Part shown: piece after piece, positions 32,180 to 38,098 of the stretch
Layout: each line of letters begins with the position of its first letter
Numbering within the stretch: position 1 is the first letter of the stretch
Assembly: GCA_043810615.1 (NCBI GenBank)
Contig: JBDROA010000029.1
Span: 1-38,098, forward strand
Origin: VGBK01 sp043810615
GTDB lineage: Bacteria > Actinomycetota > Acidimicrobiia > Spongiisociales > UBA11373
DNA: 38,098 nucleotides
Reading direction: 5' to 3'
Made by a program: the position numbers and the translations under genes
The notes under the pieces: model-generated
The model's database searches: none
What the model was told of the DNA's origin: nothing
Seen by the model: the letters and a program-made list of their open reading frames with translations, nothing else

Positions 32180-32437
32180 ATGAAGGACACCCGCACTCTC
32201 ATCGAGGAATTCGGCACGCACGCCGCCGACACCGGTTCGCCGGAGGTCCAGGTGGCGCTGCTCACCGAACGTATCAATCACCTCACCGACCACCTGAAGG
32301 GCCACGACAAGGACCATCACGGGCGGCGGGGTCTCCTCGTGATGGTCGGCAAGCGGCGGCGTCTGCTCGACTACCTGAAAGACCAGGACGTCGAGCGGTA
32401 CCGGACCCTCATTTCCCGCCTCGGCCTCCGCCGATAG
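32180..32437 (+). CDS. rpsO: 30S ribosomal protein S15
   Basis: S15 binds the 16S rRNA central domain early in 30S assembly. The 85-residue product, slightly short of the usual 89, has the family core EFGTHAADTGSPEVQVALLT, ERINHLTDHLKGHDKDHHGR and RGLLVMVGKRRRLLDYLKDQ, ending RYRTLISRLGLRR. The ATG at 32180 was chosen over upstream in-frame codons because S15 begins with M(K)DT-type residues here. It has its own promoter and is followed by pnp after 174 nt, the normal rpsO-pnp pair. Confidence 0.96.
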   Translation: MKDTRTLIEEFGTHAADTGSPEVQVALLTERINHLTDHLKGHDKDHHGRRGLLVMVGKRRRLLDYLKDQDVERYRTLISRLGLRR

Positions 32438-32581
32438 GGAAGAGGCCCGGAAGCCCGCGGCTCGGGTGCCCGGAAGGGCCTGGGCCGGTCGCGGCAGTCC
32501 AGAAAGCCACCGGGGGACTCCGGGTCAGTTGTCAGTTGCCACCTCTCGACTTCGCCGAGGTGTGACCACTGGTAATTGGCT

Positions 32582-32612
32582 CGCTCTCCCCCCCAACGAG
32601 AGGTTGAGAGCG
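32582..32612 (+). promoter_or_regulatory. Hairpin over the start of pnp
   Basis: CGCTCTC (32582-32588) can pair with GAGAGCG (32606-32612), which includes the first G of the GTG start. CTCTC can instead pair with GAGAG at 32598-32602 (the probable Shine-Dalgarno). The two pairings exclude each other. PNPase autoregulates its mRNA leader in E. coli; here this is only suggestive. Confidence 0.3.
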
Positions 32613-35053
32613 TGCCCGAAACATCAGTACGCGGCGCAGTAGGCGACGCCGAAATCGCCTTCCTTACCGGCAAACTGGCCCTCCAGGCCGACGGCTCCGT
32701 GGTCGTCACCATGGGCGACACCGAGGTGCTGGCCACCGCCACCGCCACTCACAAGCCGCGGGAGGGGGTGGACTTCTTCCCCCTGACCGTCGACGTCGAG
32801 GAGCGCATGTACGCCGCCGGGAAGATCCCCGGCTCCCTCTTCCGGCGCGAGGGGCGTCCCACCGAGAAGGCCATCCTTACGGCGCGGCTCATCGACCGGC
32901 CGCTGCGCCCCCTGTTCCGCGACGGCTACCGCTGCGAGACCCACATCGTGGCCACCGTGCTGTCGGTGGACGACGAGCACCCCTACGACGTCATCGCCCT
33001 GAACGCCGCTTCGGCGGCGCTCATGGTGAGCCCCATCCCGTTCCTCGGTCCCATCGGGGCGGTGCTCATGGCCTTCGCCGAGGGCGCCTGGATCCCTATG
33101 GCCACCTACCCGCAGATGGAGAAGGCGGTGTTCACCATGGTGGTGGTGGGCAAGCGCAACGACCAGGGCGGCATCGATATCGCCATGGTCGAGGCCGGAG
33201 CCACTGAGGACGCCCTGCGCCTGGTGGCGGAGGGGCAGGCGCCGGTGGATGAAGCCACCGTGGCTGCGGGCCTCGAAGAAGCCAAGGGGCACATCGCCCG
33301 GTTCATCGACCTGCAGCTCGAGCTGCGGGCGGCGGTGGGGGAGATCCCCGTCGTCGAGTACCCCGTCACCCCCGACTACAGCGACGAGCTGCTCGCCCGG
33401 GTGAGCGAGGCCGCAACTCCGCGGCTCGTCGGGGCGGTGCGCCTTGCCGCCAAGCAGGAGCGCAACGCCGCCGAGGACGCCGCTCGTGCCGAGACCCTGG
33501 CCGAGCTGGGCATCGACTCCGACCACGAGGACTACCCCGCCGCGCTGCGGGCCTTCAAGACCACCACCAAGAAGGCGATGCGCCGCCGGGTGATCGAAGA
33601 GGGCGTCCGCCTCGACGGCCGCCGGGCCGACGAGGTGCGGCCCATCTCGGTGGAGGTGGGGGTCGTAGCCCGGGCCCACGGGTCCGGCCTGTTCCAGCGG
33701 GGCGAGACCCAGGTACTCAATGTGACCACCCTGGGCATGCTGCGCATGGAGCAGATGCTCGACACCATCTCCTTCGAGGACTCCAAGCGCTACATGCACC
33801 ACTACAACTTCCCGCCGTTCTGCACCGGCGAGGTGGGCTTCATGCGAGGCCCGCGCCGCCGGGAGATCGGACACGGCGCCCTGGCGGAGAAGGCGGTGCT
33901 CCCGGTGATTCCCACCACGGAGCAGTTCCCCTACGCCTTCCGCCTGGTCTCGGAGGTGCTGTCCTCCAACGGGTCCTCCTCCATGGCCTCGGTGTGCGGG
34001 TCGAGCCTGTCGCTCATGGACGCCGGGGTCCCCATCGCCGCCGCCGTCGGCGGGGTGGCCATGGGCCTCATCGCCCACGAGGGCGGCTACATCACCCTGA
34101 CCGACATCATCGGGGCCGAGGATGCCCTGGGCGACATGGACTTCAAGGTGGCGGGGACGCGTGACATGATCACCGCCCTCCAACTGGACACCAAGGTCGA
34201 GGGCCTGCCCGCCGAGGTGCTCGCCCAAGCCCTCGATCAGGCGCGCGCCGGCCGGATGCACATCCTCGACGAGATGGACAAGGTCCTCTCGGCTCCCCGG
34301 CCGGAACTGAACGTCTACGCCCCGCGCATCGAGGCGGTGCAGATCCCGCGCGACAAGATCGGCGAGGTCATCGGCCCCAAGGGCAAGATGATCCGCCAGA
34401 TCGAAGAGGAGACCGGGGCCACCCTCGAGATGGAGGACGACGGCACGGTCCGCATCGGCTCGCCCGACGGCGAGAGCCTCAAGAAGGCCAAGGATTGGGT
34501 GCTGGCCATCGCCTTCCCGCCCGAGGCGGAAATGGGCAAGGAGTACGAGGGTGAGATCGTCAACATCACCTCGTTCGGCGCCTTCGTCAACATCCTGCCC
34601 GGCCGCGACGGCCTGCTGCACATCTCCAAGATGGGCGGCGGCAAGCGGGTGGAGCGGGTCGAGGACGTCTTCGCCCTCGGCGACCGGGTGACCGTGGTGG
34701 TGCGGGACATCGACCGCAACGGCAAGGTCAGCCTCGACCTGCCCGGGGCCGCCCCGGCGGGTGAGGGCGACGAAGGGCGCCGACCCGAGGGCGGGTACGG
34801 CGACCGGGACCGCGGTGGGGACCGCGACCGCGGCCCGCGCGGCGGTGGCGACCGCGATCGCGGGCGCGGGGGAGACCGGGACCGCGGCGGACGCGACCCG
34901 GCCCGCCGCCCTCGCGGCGACCAGCCCCGGAGCGACCAACCCCGGAGCGACCAACCCCGTAGCGGGGGCCAGCCTTCTGGCGGCAACCGCGAGGGGGGCC
35001 GGCCGGGCCGCACCGTGGTGTCCTTCGAGGACGACTTCGAGCGGGGCCTGTAG
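32612..35053 (+). CDS. pnp: Polyribonucleotide nucleotidyltransferase (PNPase)
   Basis: PNPase degrades RNA 3' to 5' by phosphorolysis. The 813-residue product has RNase PH domain 1 (VTMGDTEVLATATATH and VEERMYAAGKIPGSLFRREG), the helical domain, RNase PH domain 2 (RRADEVRPISVEVGVVAR, RGETQVLNVTTLG, SNGSSSMASVCGSSLSLMDA), a KH domain (about 569-625, PRDKIGEVIGPKGKMIRQIE) and an S1 domain (about 641-709, GEIVNITSFGAFVNILPGRD). Residues 710-813 are a low-complexity tail rich in Gly, Arg and Asp (DRDRG and DQPRS repeats). The GTG at 32612 was chosen by family start and a GAGAGG site; a longer ORF from 32576 is less likely. A strong hairpin follows the stop. Confidence 0.95.
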   Translation: MPETSVRGAVGDAEIAFLTGKLALQADGSVVVTMGDTEVLATATATHKPREGVDFFPLTVDVEERMYAAGKIPGSLFRREGRPTEKAILTARLIDRPLRPLFRDGYRCETHIVATVLSVDDEHPYDVIALNAASAALMVSPIPFLGPIGAVLMAFAEGAWIPMATYPQMEKAVFTMVVVGKRNDQGGIDIAMVEAGATEDALRLVAEGQAPVDEATVAAGLEEAKGHIARFIDLQLELRAAVGEIPVVEYPVTPDYSDELLARVSEAATPRLVGAVRLAAKQERNAAEDAARAETLAELGIDSDHEDYPAALRAFKTTTKKAMRRRVIEEGVRLDGRRADEVRPISVEVGVVARAHGSGLFQRGETQVLNVTTLGMLRMEQMLDTISFEDSKRYMHHYNFPPFCTGEVGFMRGPRRREIGHGALAEKAVLPVIPTTEQFPYAFRLVSEVLSSNGSSSMASVCGSSLSLMDAGVPIAAAVGGVAMGLIAHEGGYITLTDIIGAEDALGDMDFKVAGTRDMITALQLDTKVEGLPAEVLAQALDQARAGRMHILDEMDKVLSAPRPELNVYAPRIEAVQIPRDKIGEVIGPKGKMIRQIEEETGATLEMEDDGTVRIGSPDGESLKKAKDWVLAIAFPPEAEMGKEYEGEIVNITSFGAFVNILPGRDGLLHISKMGGGKRVERVEDVFALGDRVTVVVRDIDRNGKVSLDLPGAAPAGEGDEGRRPEGGYGDRDRGGDRDRGPRGGGDRDRGRGGDRDRGGRDPARRPRGDQPRSDQPRSDQPRSGGQPSGGNREGGRPGRTVVSFEDDFERGL
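34919..34963 (+). repeat. Three 15-bp tandem units in the pnp tail
   Basis: GACCAGCCCCGGAGC, GACCAACCCCGGAGC and GACCAACCCCGTAGC follow one another and encode three copies of Asp-Gln-Pro-Arg-Ser. They lie within the Gly/Arg-rich C-terminal tail of PNPase. Confidence 0.9.
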
Positions 35054-35078
35054 GCCCCAGCGGCATTCGATTGCGTGA

Positions 35079-35104
35079 GGAGGGCGGCCTGCGGGCCGCC
35101 CTCC
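35079..35104 (+). terminator. Perfect 11-bp stem downstream of pnp
   Basis: GGAGGGCGGCC (35079-35089), loop TGCG, GGCCGCCCTCC (35094-35104). The stem is perfect and very stable, 25 nt after the pnp stop. No T-tract follows, so it is a non-canonical (hairpin-only) terminator or an RNA-end stabiliser. It separates pnp from the SOS promoter of imuA. Confidence 0.6.
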
Positions 35105-35122
35105 GGCGCGTCCGGAGCCCTC

Positions 35123-35152
35123 TTGGCGATCGAACATATGTTCGATTAAGAT
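35123..35152 (+). promoter_or_regulatory. SOS promoter of imuA-imuB with a LexA box in the spacer
   Basis: -35 TTGGCG (35123-35128) and -10 TAAGAT (35147-35152) are separated by 18 bp. The spacer is exactly the palindrome ATCGAACATATGTTCGAT (35129-35146), which contains the actinobacterial LexA box TCGAAC-N4-GTTCGA. LexA bound there would block polymerase, so the operon should be induced by DNA damage. Confidence 0.88.
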
Positions 35153-35181
35153 GTGAGGCCCGGCACAGGGAGGCGGGTGCC

Positions 35182-35823
35182 ATGGCAGAGGCGGCGCGAG
35201 CGGAGGCGGCGGTCCCGGAGGACTTCCCGCGAGTGGTCCCCGGCGCCGAACCGGGCCGGGTGCTCGGCCTGGTGGGGCCGCCCGGGTCGGGCCTCACCCG
35301 TCTCGGCCTGTCGCTCCTGGCCGACCCGGCCCGCCGGGGCCCGGTGGCGGTGGTGGACGTGCGCGGCTGGTTCTGCCCCCCGGCGGCCTGGGAGGCGGGG
35401 GTTCCCCCGGAGCGCCTGGTGGTGGTGCGCTGTCCGGAGCGCGACCTGTGGGGCCGGGTCACCGCCGCCCTGCTCGAAGGACTGCCCGCGGTGTACGCCG
35501 AGGTCCCCCCCGGCGCCAACGAGGCACTGCTGCGCCGCCTGGGCGCCCTGGCCCGGGCGCGCCGCGCCGCCCTCATCCTCCGCTCCCTGCGCGGCGACCT
35601 CCCCTCGGGCCTGGCCCACCTCAACCTGGTGGGCGAGGCGGTGCGCTGGGAGGGGGCCGGCCCGGGGCACGGGCGGATCGCCCGGCGGTGGCTGACCTTG
35701 CGCGCCGCCGGGCGGGGAGTAGGCGGCATCGATCAGGTCTTCGAGGTGGCAGATGACGGCACGGACGCTCTGCGTGTGGTTCCCCGACTGGCGGCTGCGC
35801 CGGCCGGACGCGCCGCCGGGTGA
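35182..35823 (+). CDS. ImuA'-like protein of the SOS mutasome
   Basis: ImuA/ImuA' proteins are RecA-like partners of ImuB in a translesion-synthesis complex with DnaE2. The 213-residue product has a RecA-type core with RVLGLVGPPGSGLTRLGLSL; the Walker A (32-39) reads GPPGSGLT, with Leu38 in place of the catalytic Lys, so ATP hydrolysis is doubtful, as in mycobacterial ImuA'. The assignment rests on this fold, the LexA box upstream and imuB downstream. ATG 35182 has a GGGAGG site about 8 nt upstream; the open frame further back runs through the terminator and promoter. imuB starts 71 nt before its stop. Confidence 0.78.
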   Translation: MAEAARAEAAVPEDFPRVVPGAEPGRVLGLVGPPGSGLTRLGLSLLADPARRGPVAVVDVRGWFCPPAAWEAGVPPERLVVVRCPERDLWGRVTAALLEGLPAVYAEVPPGANEALLRRLGALARARRAALILRSLRGDLPSGLAHLNLVGEAVRWEGAGPGHGRIARRWLTLRAAGRGVGGIDQVFEVADDGTDALRVVPRLAAAPAGRAAG

Positions 35824-37213
35824 GCCCTGCCAGGTGGTCGGCGACGGGGTGGTGCTCGCCGCCAACGCCCCGGCTGCCGCCGCCGGGGTGGTGGTGGGCA
35901 TGCGGCGGCGGCAGGCCGAGACCTTGTGCCCGGCGGTGGTCACCCTGGCCGCCGACCCCGGGGCCGAGGCGGCCGCCTTCGAGGCGGTGGCCGCCGCCGT
36001 CGAGGGCCTGGTGCCCCGGGTCGAGGTGGCCGCCCCCGGCCTGCTCTTCGTCCCCGTCGCCGGCGCCGTCGGCTACTACGGGGGGGAGGGGCCTCTGGTG
36101 GCCCGGGTGGCTGCGGAGGTGGCTGAGGCCGGGGGCCCGGGGGCGCGCCTCGCCCTGGCCGATGGCCCTTTCGCCGCTCGCCTGGCCGCCGCCGCCTCCG
36201 ACGGCCCGGTGATCGTCGCCGACACCCGGGCTTTCCTCGCCGGCCTCGACGTGTCGGTGCTCGTCATGGAGGAGATGGCGGCCACCCTGCGCTGGCTGGG
36301 GGTTACCACCCTGGGGGCCCTCGGTGCCCTGCCCCGGGAGGCGCTGGCCTCCCGCTTCGGCAACCCCGGACTGGAAGCGCACCGCCTGGCCCGCGGGGAG
36401 GACCGCTGGGTGCAGCCTCGCCCTCTGCCCGAGGACCTGGGGGTGGAGGAGCGCTTCGACCCGCCCCTGCAGGACCTGGAGCAGGCTGCCTTCGCTGCCC
36501 GCTCCCTGGCCCATCGGCTCATCACCGGCTTGGGGCCCTGGGGCGGGGCGCCGCACCGGGTGGTGGTCGAGGCCGAGTCGGCCGCCGGGGTGGCCCGGTC
36601 CCGCACCTGGCGCAGCGCCGACCCCTTCGGCGAGGCCGAGGTGGCGGAACGGGTGCGCTGGCAGTTGCGGGCGTGGGTGGAGTCGGGCGGGGTGCCCGGG
36701 GGACTGGCGGTGCTCCGCCTGGCGCCCGCCGACCGCTCCGACCGGGGCCGGCAACTCCACCTGGGCGATGATGCCGCCTCAGACCTGGAGGCCACCCGGG
36801 CCCTGGCCCGGGCGCAGGCCCTGGTGGGGCCGGAGGCGGTACTCTCGGCCCGGCCGCAAGGGGGTCGCCGCCCGGGGGAGCGAGTGCAGTGGCACCGCTG
36901 GGGGGAGCTCGCCCCGGCTCTGGAGCGCGACCCGCGGGCCCCCTGGCCGGGGCGCTTGCCCGGGCCCTCCCCGGCGCTGGTGCCCCCCGAGCCGCGGCCG
37001 TTGGAGGTGGAGTGGGACGGCGGCTCGCCGGAGCGGGTGCGCCTGGGGAGCCGCTGGGAGCCGGTGCTGGCCTGGGCCGGGCCCTGGCGGCATACCGGGC
37101 GCTGGTGGGCGGGGGAGGGGGCCGCCGACCGCTACCAGGTGGTCACCTCGGCCGGGGCGTTCCTCTTCGAGGTGCGGGGCGGGGTCTCCTACCTGGCCGG
37201 GGTGTACGACTGA
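35753..37213 (+). CDS. imuB: ImuB-like Y-family DNA polymerase homologue
   Basis: ImuB is a catalytically inactive Y-family polymerase that recruits DnaE2 to the beta clamp for SOS mutagenesis. The 486-residue product starts TLCVWFPDWRLRRPD, keeps YYGGEGPLVARVAAEVAEA and the thumb region (LGALPREALASRFG), and has a C-terminal domain typical of ImuB (QGGRRPGERVQWHRWGELAP). The acidic residues that bind metal in active Y-family enzymes are absent (LLFVPVAGAVGYY instead of an SxDE-type motif). RQLHLGDD (about 333-340) lies where other ImuB proteins have a clamp motif such as QL-LWG, but looks degenerate. Overlap with imuA of 71 nt implies coupling. dnaE2 is not in the window. Confidence 0.88.
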   Translation: MTARTLCVWFPDWRLRRPDAPPGEPCQVVGDGVVLAANAPAAAAGVVVGMRRRQAETLCPAVVTLAADPGAEAAAFEAVAAAVEGLVPRVEVAAPGLLFVPVAGAVGYYGGEGPLVARVAAEVAEAGGPGARLALADGPFAARLAAAASDGPVIVADTRAFLAGLDVSVLVMEEMAATLRWLGVTTLGALGALPREALASRFGNPGLEAHRLARGEDRWVQPRPLPEDLGVEERFDPPLQDLEQAAFAARSLAHRLITGLGPWGGAPHRVVVEAESAAGVARSRTWRSADPFGEAEVAERVRWQLRAWVESGGVPGGLAVLRLAPADRSDRGRQLHLGDDAASDLEATRALARAQALVGPEAVLSARPQGGRRPGERVQWHRWGELAPALERDPRAPWPGRLPGPSPALVPPEPRPLEVEWDGGSPERVRLGSRWEPVLAWAGPWRHTGRWWAGEGAADRYQVVTSAGAFLFEVRGGVSYLAGVYD

Positions 37214-37248
37214 GCGGGAGCGGCCCGGCAGCACCGCCTCTCACCGCC

Positions 37249-37254
37249 TACCCT
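37249..37254 (+). promoter_or_regulatory. -10 box of a leaderless promoter for the methyltransferase gene
   Basis: TACCCT, then GCCGCCC (7 nt), then ATG at 37262. The same hexamer and spacing are used at trmD. Confidence 0.5.
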
Positions 37255-37261
37255 GCCGCCC

Positions 37262-37861
37262 ATGGATCGTGAGGCCTGGAACCAACGCTACCGGCAGAAG
37301 GACTTCGTGTGGTCGGTGGAGCCCAACCGCTTCCTGGTGCCGGAGGTGGAGGGCCTCACCCCGGGGCGGGCCCTCGACCTGGCTGCCGGAGAGGGGCGCA
37401 ACGCCATCTGGCTGGTGGCCCGGGGCTGGGCGGTGACGGCGGTGGACTGGTCTCAGGTGGGCCTGGAGAAGGGGCGCCGCCTCGCCGAGCACCAGGCCGT
37501 GGAGGTGGACTGGGTACTGGCCGACCTGGGCGAGTGGGAGCCCCCGGCGCGCGCTTTCGCTCTGGTGATCGTCCTCTACCTGCAACCGCCCGCCGAACTG
37601 AGGGGCCTGGTGTGGCGCAAGGCGGCGGGGGCAGTGGGGGAGGGGGGCCGCCTCATCGTGATCGGGCACGACGTGGCCAACCTCACCGAGGGCTGGGGCG
37701 GCCCGCCCGACCCGGTGTTCCTCTACACGTCGGGCGACGTCGTGGAGGCGGTTGGGGCGGAACTGGAGGTGGTGCGGGCGGAGAAGGTGCTGCGTCCGGC
37801 GGAGACCGACGAGGGCCTCCGCCACGCTGTAGACAACATCGTGGTGGCGGTGCGGAGGTAG
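37262..37861 (+). CDS. Class I SAM-dependent methyltransferase
   Basis: Small (199 aa) Rossmann-fold methyltransferase of a type common in actinobacteria; substrate unknown. The N-terminus DREAWNQRYRQKDFVWSVEP and NRFLVPEVEGL precede the SAM motif LDLAAGEGRNAIWLVARGWA (about 39-58), then the acidic post-I residue in VTAVDWSQVGLEKG. TehB-like and thiopurine methyltransferase-like groups share this layout. The start is fixed by the leaderless -10. It lies 48 nt after imuB but on its own promoter, so it is probably not part of the SOS operon. Confidence 0.87.
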   Translation: MDREAWNQRYRQKDFVWSVEPNRFLVPEVEGLTPGRALDLAAGEGRNAIWLVARGWAVTAVDWSQVGLEKGRRLAEHQAVEVDWVLADLGEWEPPARAFALVIVLYLQPPAELRGLVWRKAAGAVGEGGRLIVIGHDVANLTEGWGGPPDPVFLYTSGDVVEAVGAELEVVRAEKVLRPAETDEGLRHAVDNIVVAVRR

Positions 37862-38098
37862 CCCGGTCGGGGTCTGTCGCGGCCGTGCCGGGGAGAAGGG
37901 AGGTGAGGCGGCGTCACCCCAGGGTGAGGCGAGGGCACTCGCTGAATGGTGTACTTGGCGAGCAGCACCCCAGGGGACAGCGATGTCATGCCGGCACCCT
38001 CGGTCCCGGGCCCCCCCAGCCGGTGATCTTGGCAGAACCAGGGTGGCAGTCGAGGTGCCAGGGCTATGACAGGCCGAGCGGCGAGTTGCGGCCACTCT
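37862..38098. other. Right-edge stretch without a recognisable gene
   Basis: The 237 nt after the methyltransferase contain no convincing coding frame. They hold a perfect TCACC-CCAG-GGTGA inverted repeat (37914-37927), a repeated GGTGAGGCG and a repeated CACCCCAGGG. A short minus-strand frame begins MTSLSPGVLLAKYTIQRV, which recalls the start of a Ser/Thr protein kinase but lacks the glycine loop after it. It could be a regulatory region, or a decayed fragment. Confidence 0.3.

Noticed and set aside
34800..34965. CRISPR-like repeats in the pnp tail
   Set aside because: The units are short, contiguous and in frame; they code DRDRG and DQPRS and have no spacers.
32624..35137. 837-residue minus-strand frame opposite pnp
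   Set aside because: Antisense shadow; composition mirrors the pnp codon positions.
35071..35181. Upstream start of the imuA frame
   Set aside because: It would translate the terminator stem and the SOS promoter; ATG 35182 has a ribosome binding site.

Overview
The window is very GC-rich and almost fully coding, with most genes on the + strand. It looks like a chromosomal core segment of an actinobacterium (Actinomycetota). Pointers are the actinobacterial DUF2469 gene beside yraN, the small actinobacterial zinc-ribbon protein, the order xerC-whiG-rpsB-tsf-pyrH-frr-cdsA, a LexA box of the form TCGAAC-N4-GTTCGA, an imuA/imuB cassette, and many promoters whose -10 box lies 6-7 nt before the start codon (leaderless transcripts). 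A short IF2 without a long N-terminal linker and a short EF-Ts suggest a deep-branching class such as Acidimicrobiia. That placement is inference.

Layout. 1-794: partial membrane protein, divergent from trmD. 868-3571: trmD, rplS, lepB, DUF2469, yraN. 3637-5892: accessory block with a minus-strand zinc ribbon, a crotonase-family enzyme and a GH1 beta-glucosidase split by a one-base frameshift. 5951-10169: yifB, dprA, xerC and a WhiG/FliA sigma factor. 10352-12990: rpsB, tsf, pyrH, frr. 13018-19675: cdsA with a giant N-terminal extension, then dxr, an M50 site-2 protease (rseP) and ispG. 19721-28817: proS, then rimP-nusA-infB-DUF503-rbfA-nrnA-truB-ribF, a classical translation/RNA-maturation operon. 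29033-31995: accessory insertion with a frameshifted lipoprotein (propeller plus SUMF1 domain) divergent from an exported alpha/beta-hydrolase. 32180-35053: rpsO and pnp. 35123-37213: SOS-controlled imuA-imuB. 37262-37861: a SAM methyltransferase, followed by 237 nt without a recognisable gene.

Most genes serve protein synthesis, RNA turnover and envelope precursor supply: CDP-diacylglycerol from CdsA, isoprenoids from Dxr and IspG, and proteolysis by LepB and RseP. The long runs of 4-nt or 8-nt overlaps imply translational coupling.

Points that stand out: (i) CdsA carries about 810 residues of acidic, repetitive, probably disordered sequence before its membrane domain; (ii) a hairpin plus T-rich tract lies between promoter and start of the rimP-nusA operon and looks like an attenuator; (iii) an 18-bp LexA palindrome exactly fills the spacer of the imuA promoter; (iv) leaderless promoters recur with near-fixed geometry; (v) NusA and PNPase end in low-complexity tails encoded by short tandem repeats; (vi) two accessory genes are each broken by a single-base frameshift, one at a G5 run, so sequence error must be excluded. 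I found no CRISPR array, insertion sequence, tRNA or rRNA, and no wholly new multi-gene system. The giant CdsA is the most unusual single object.
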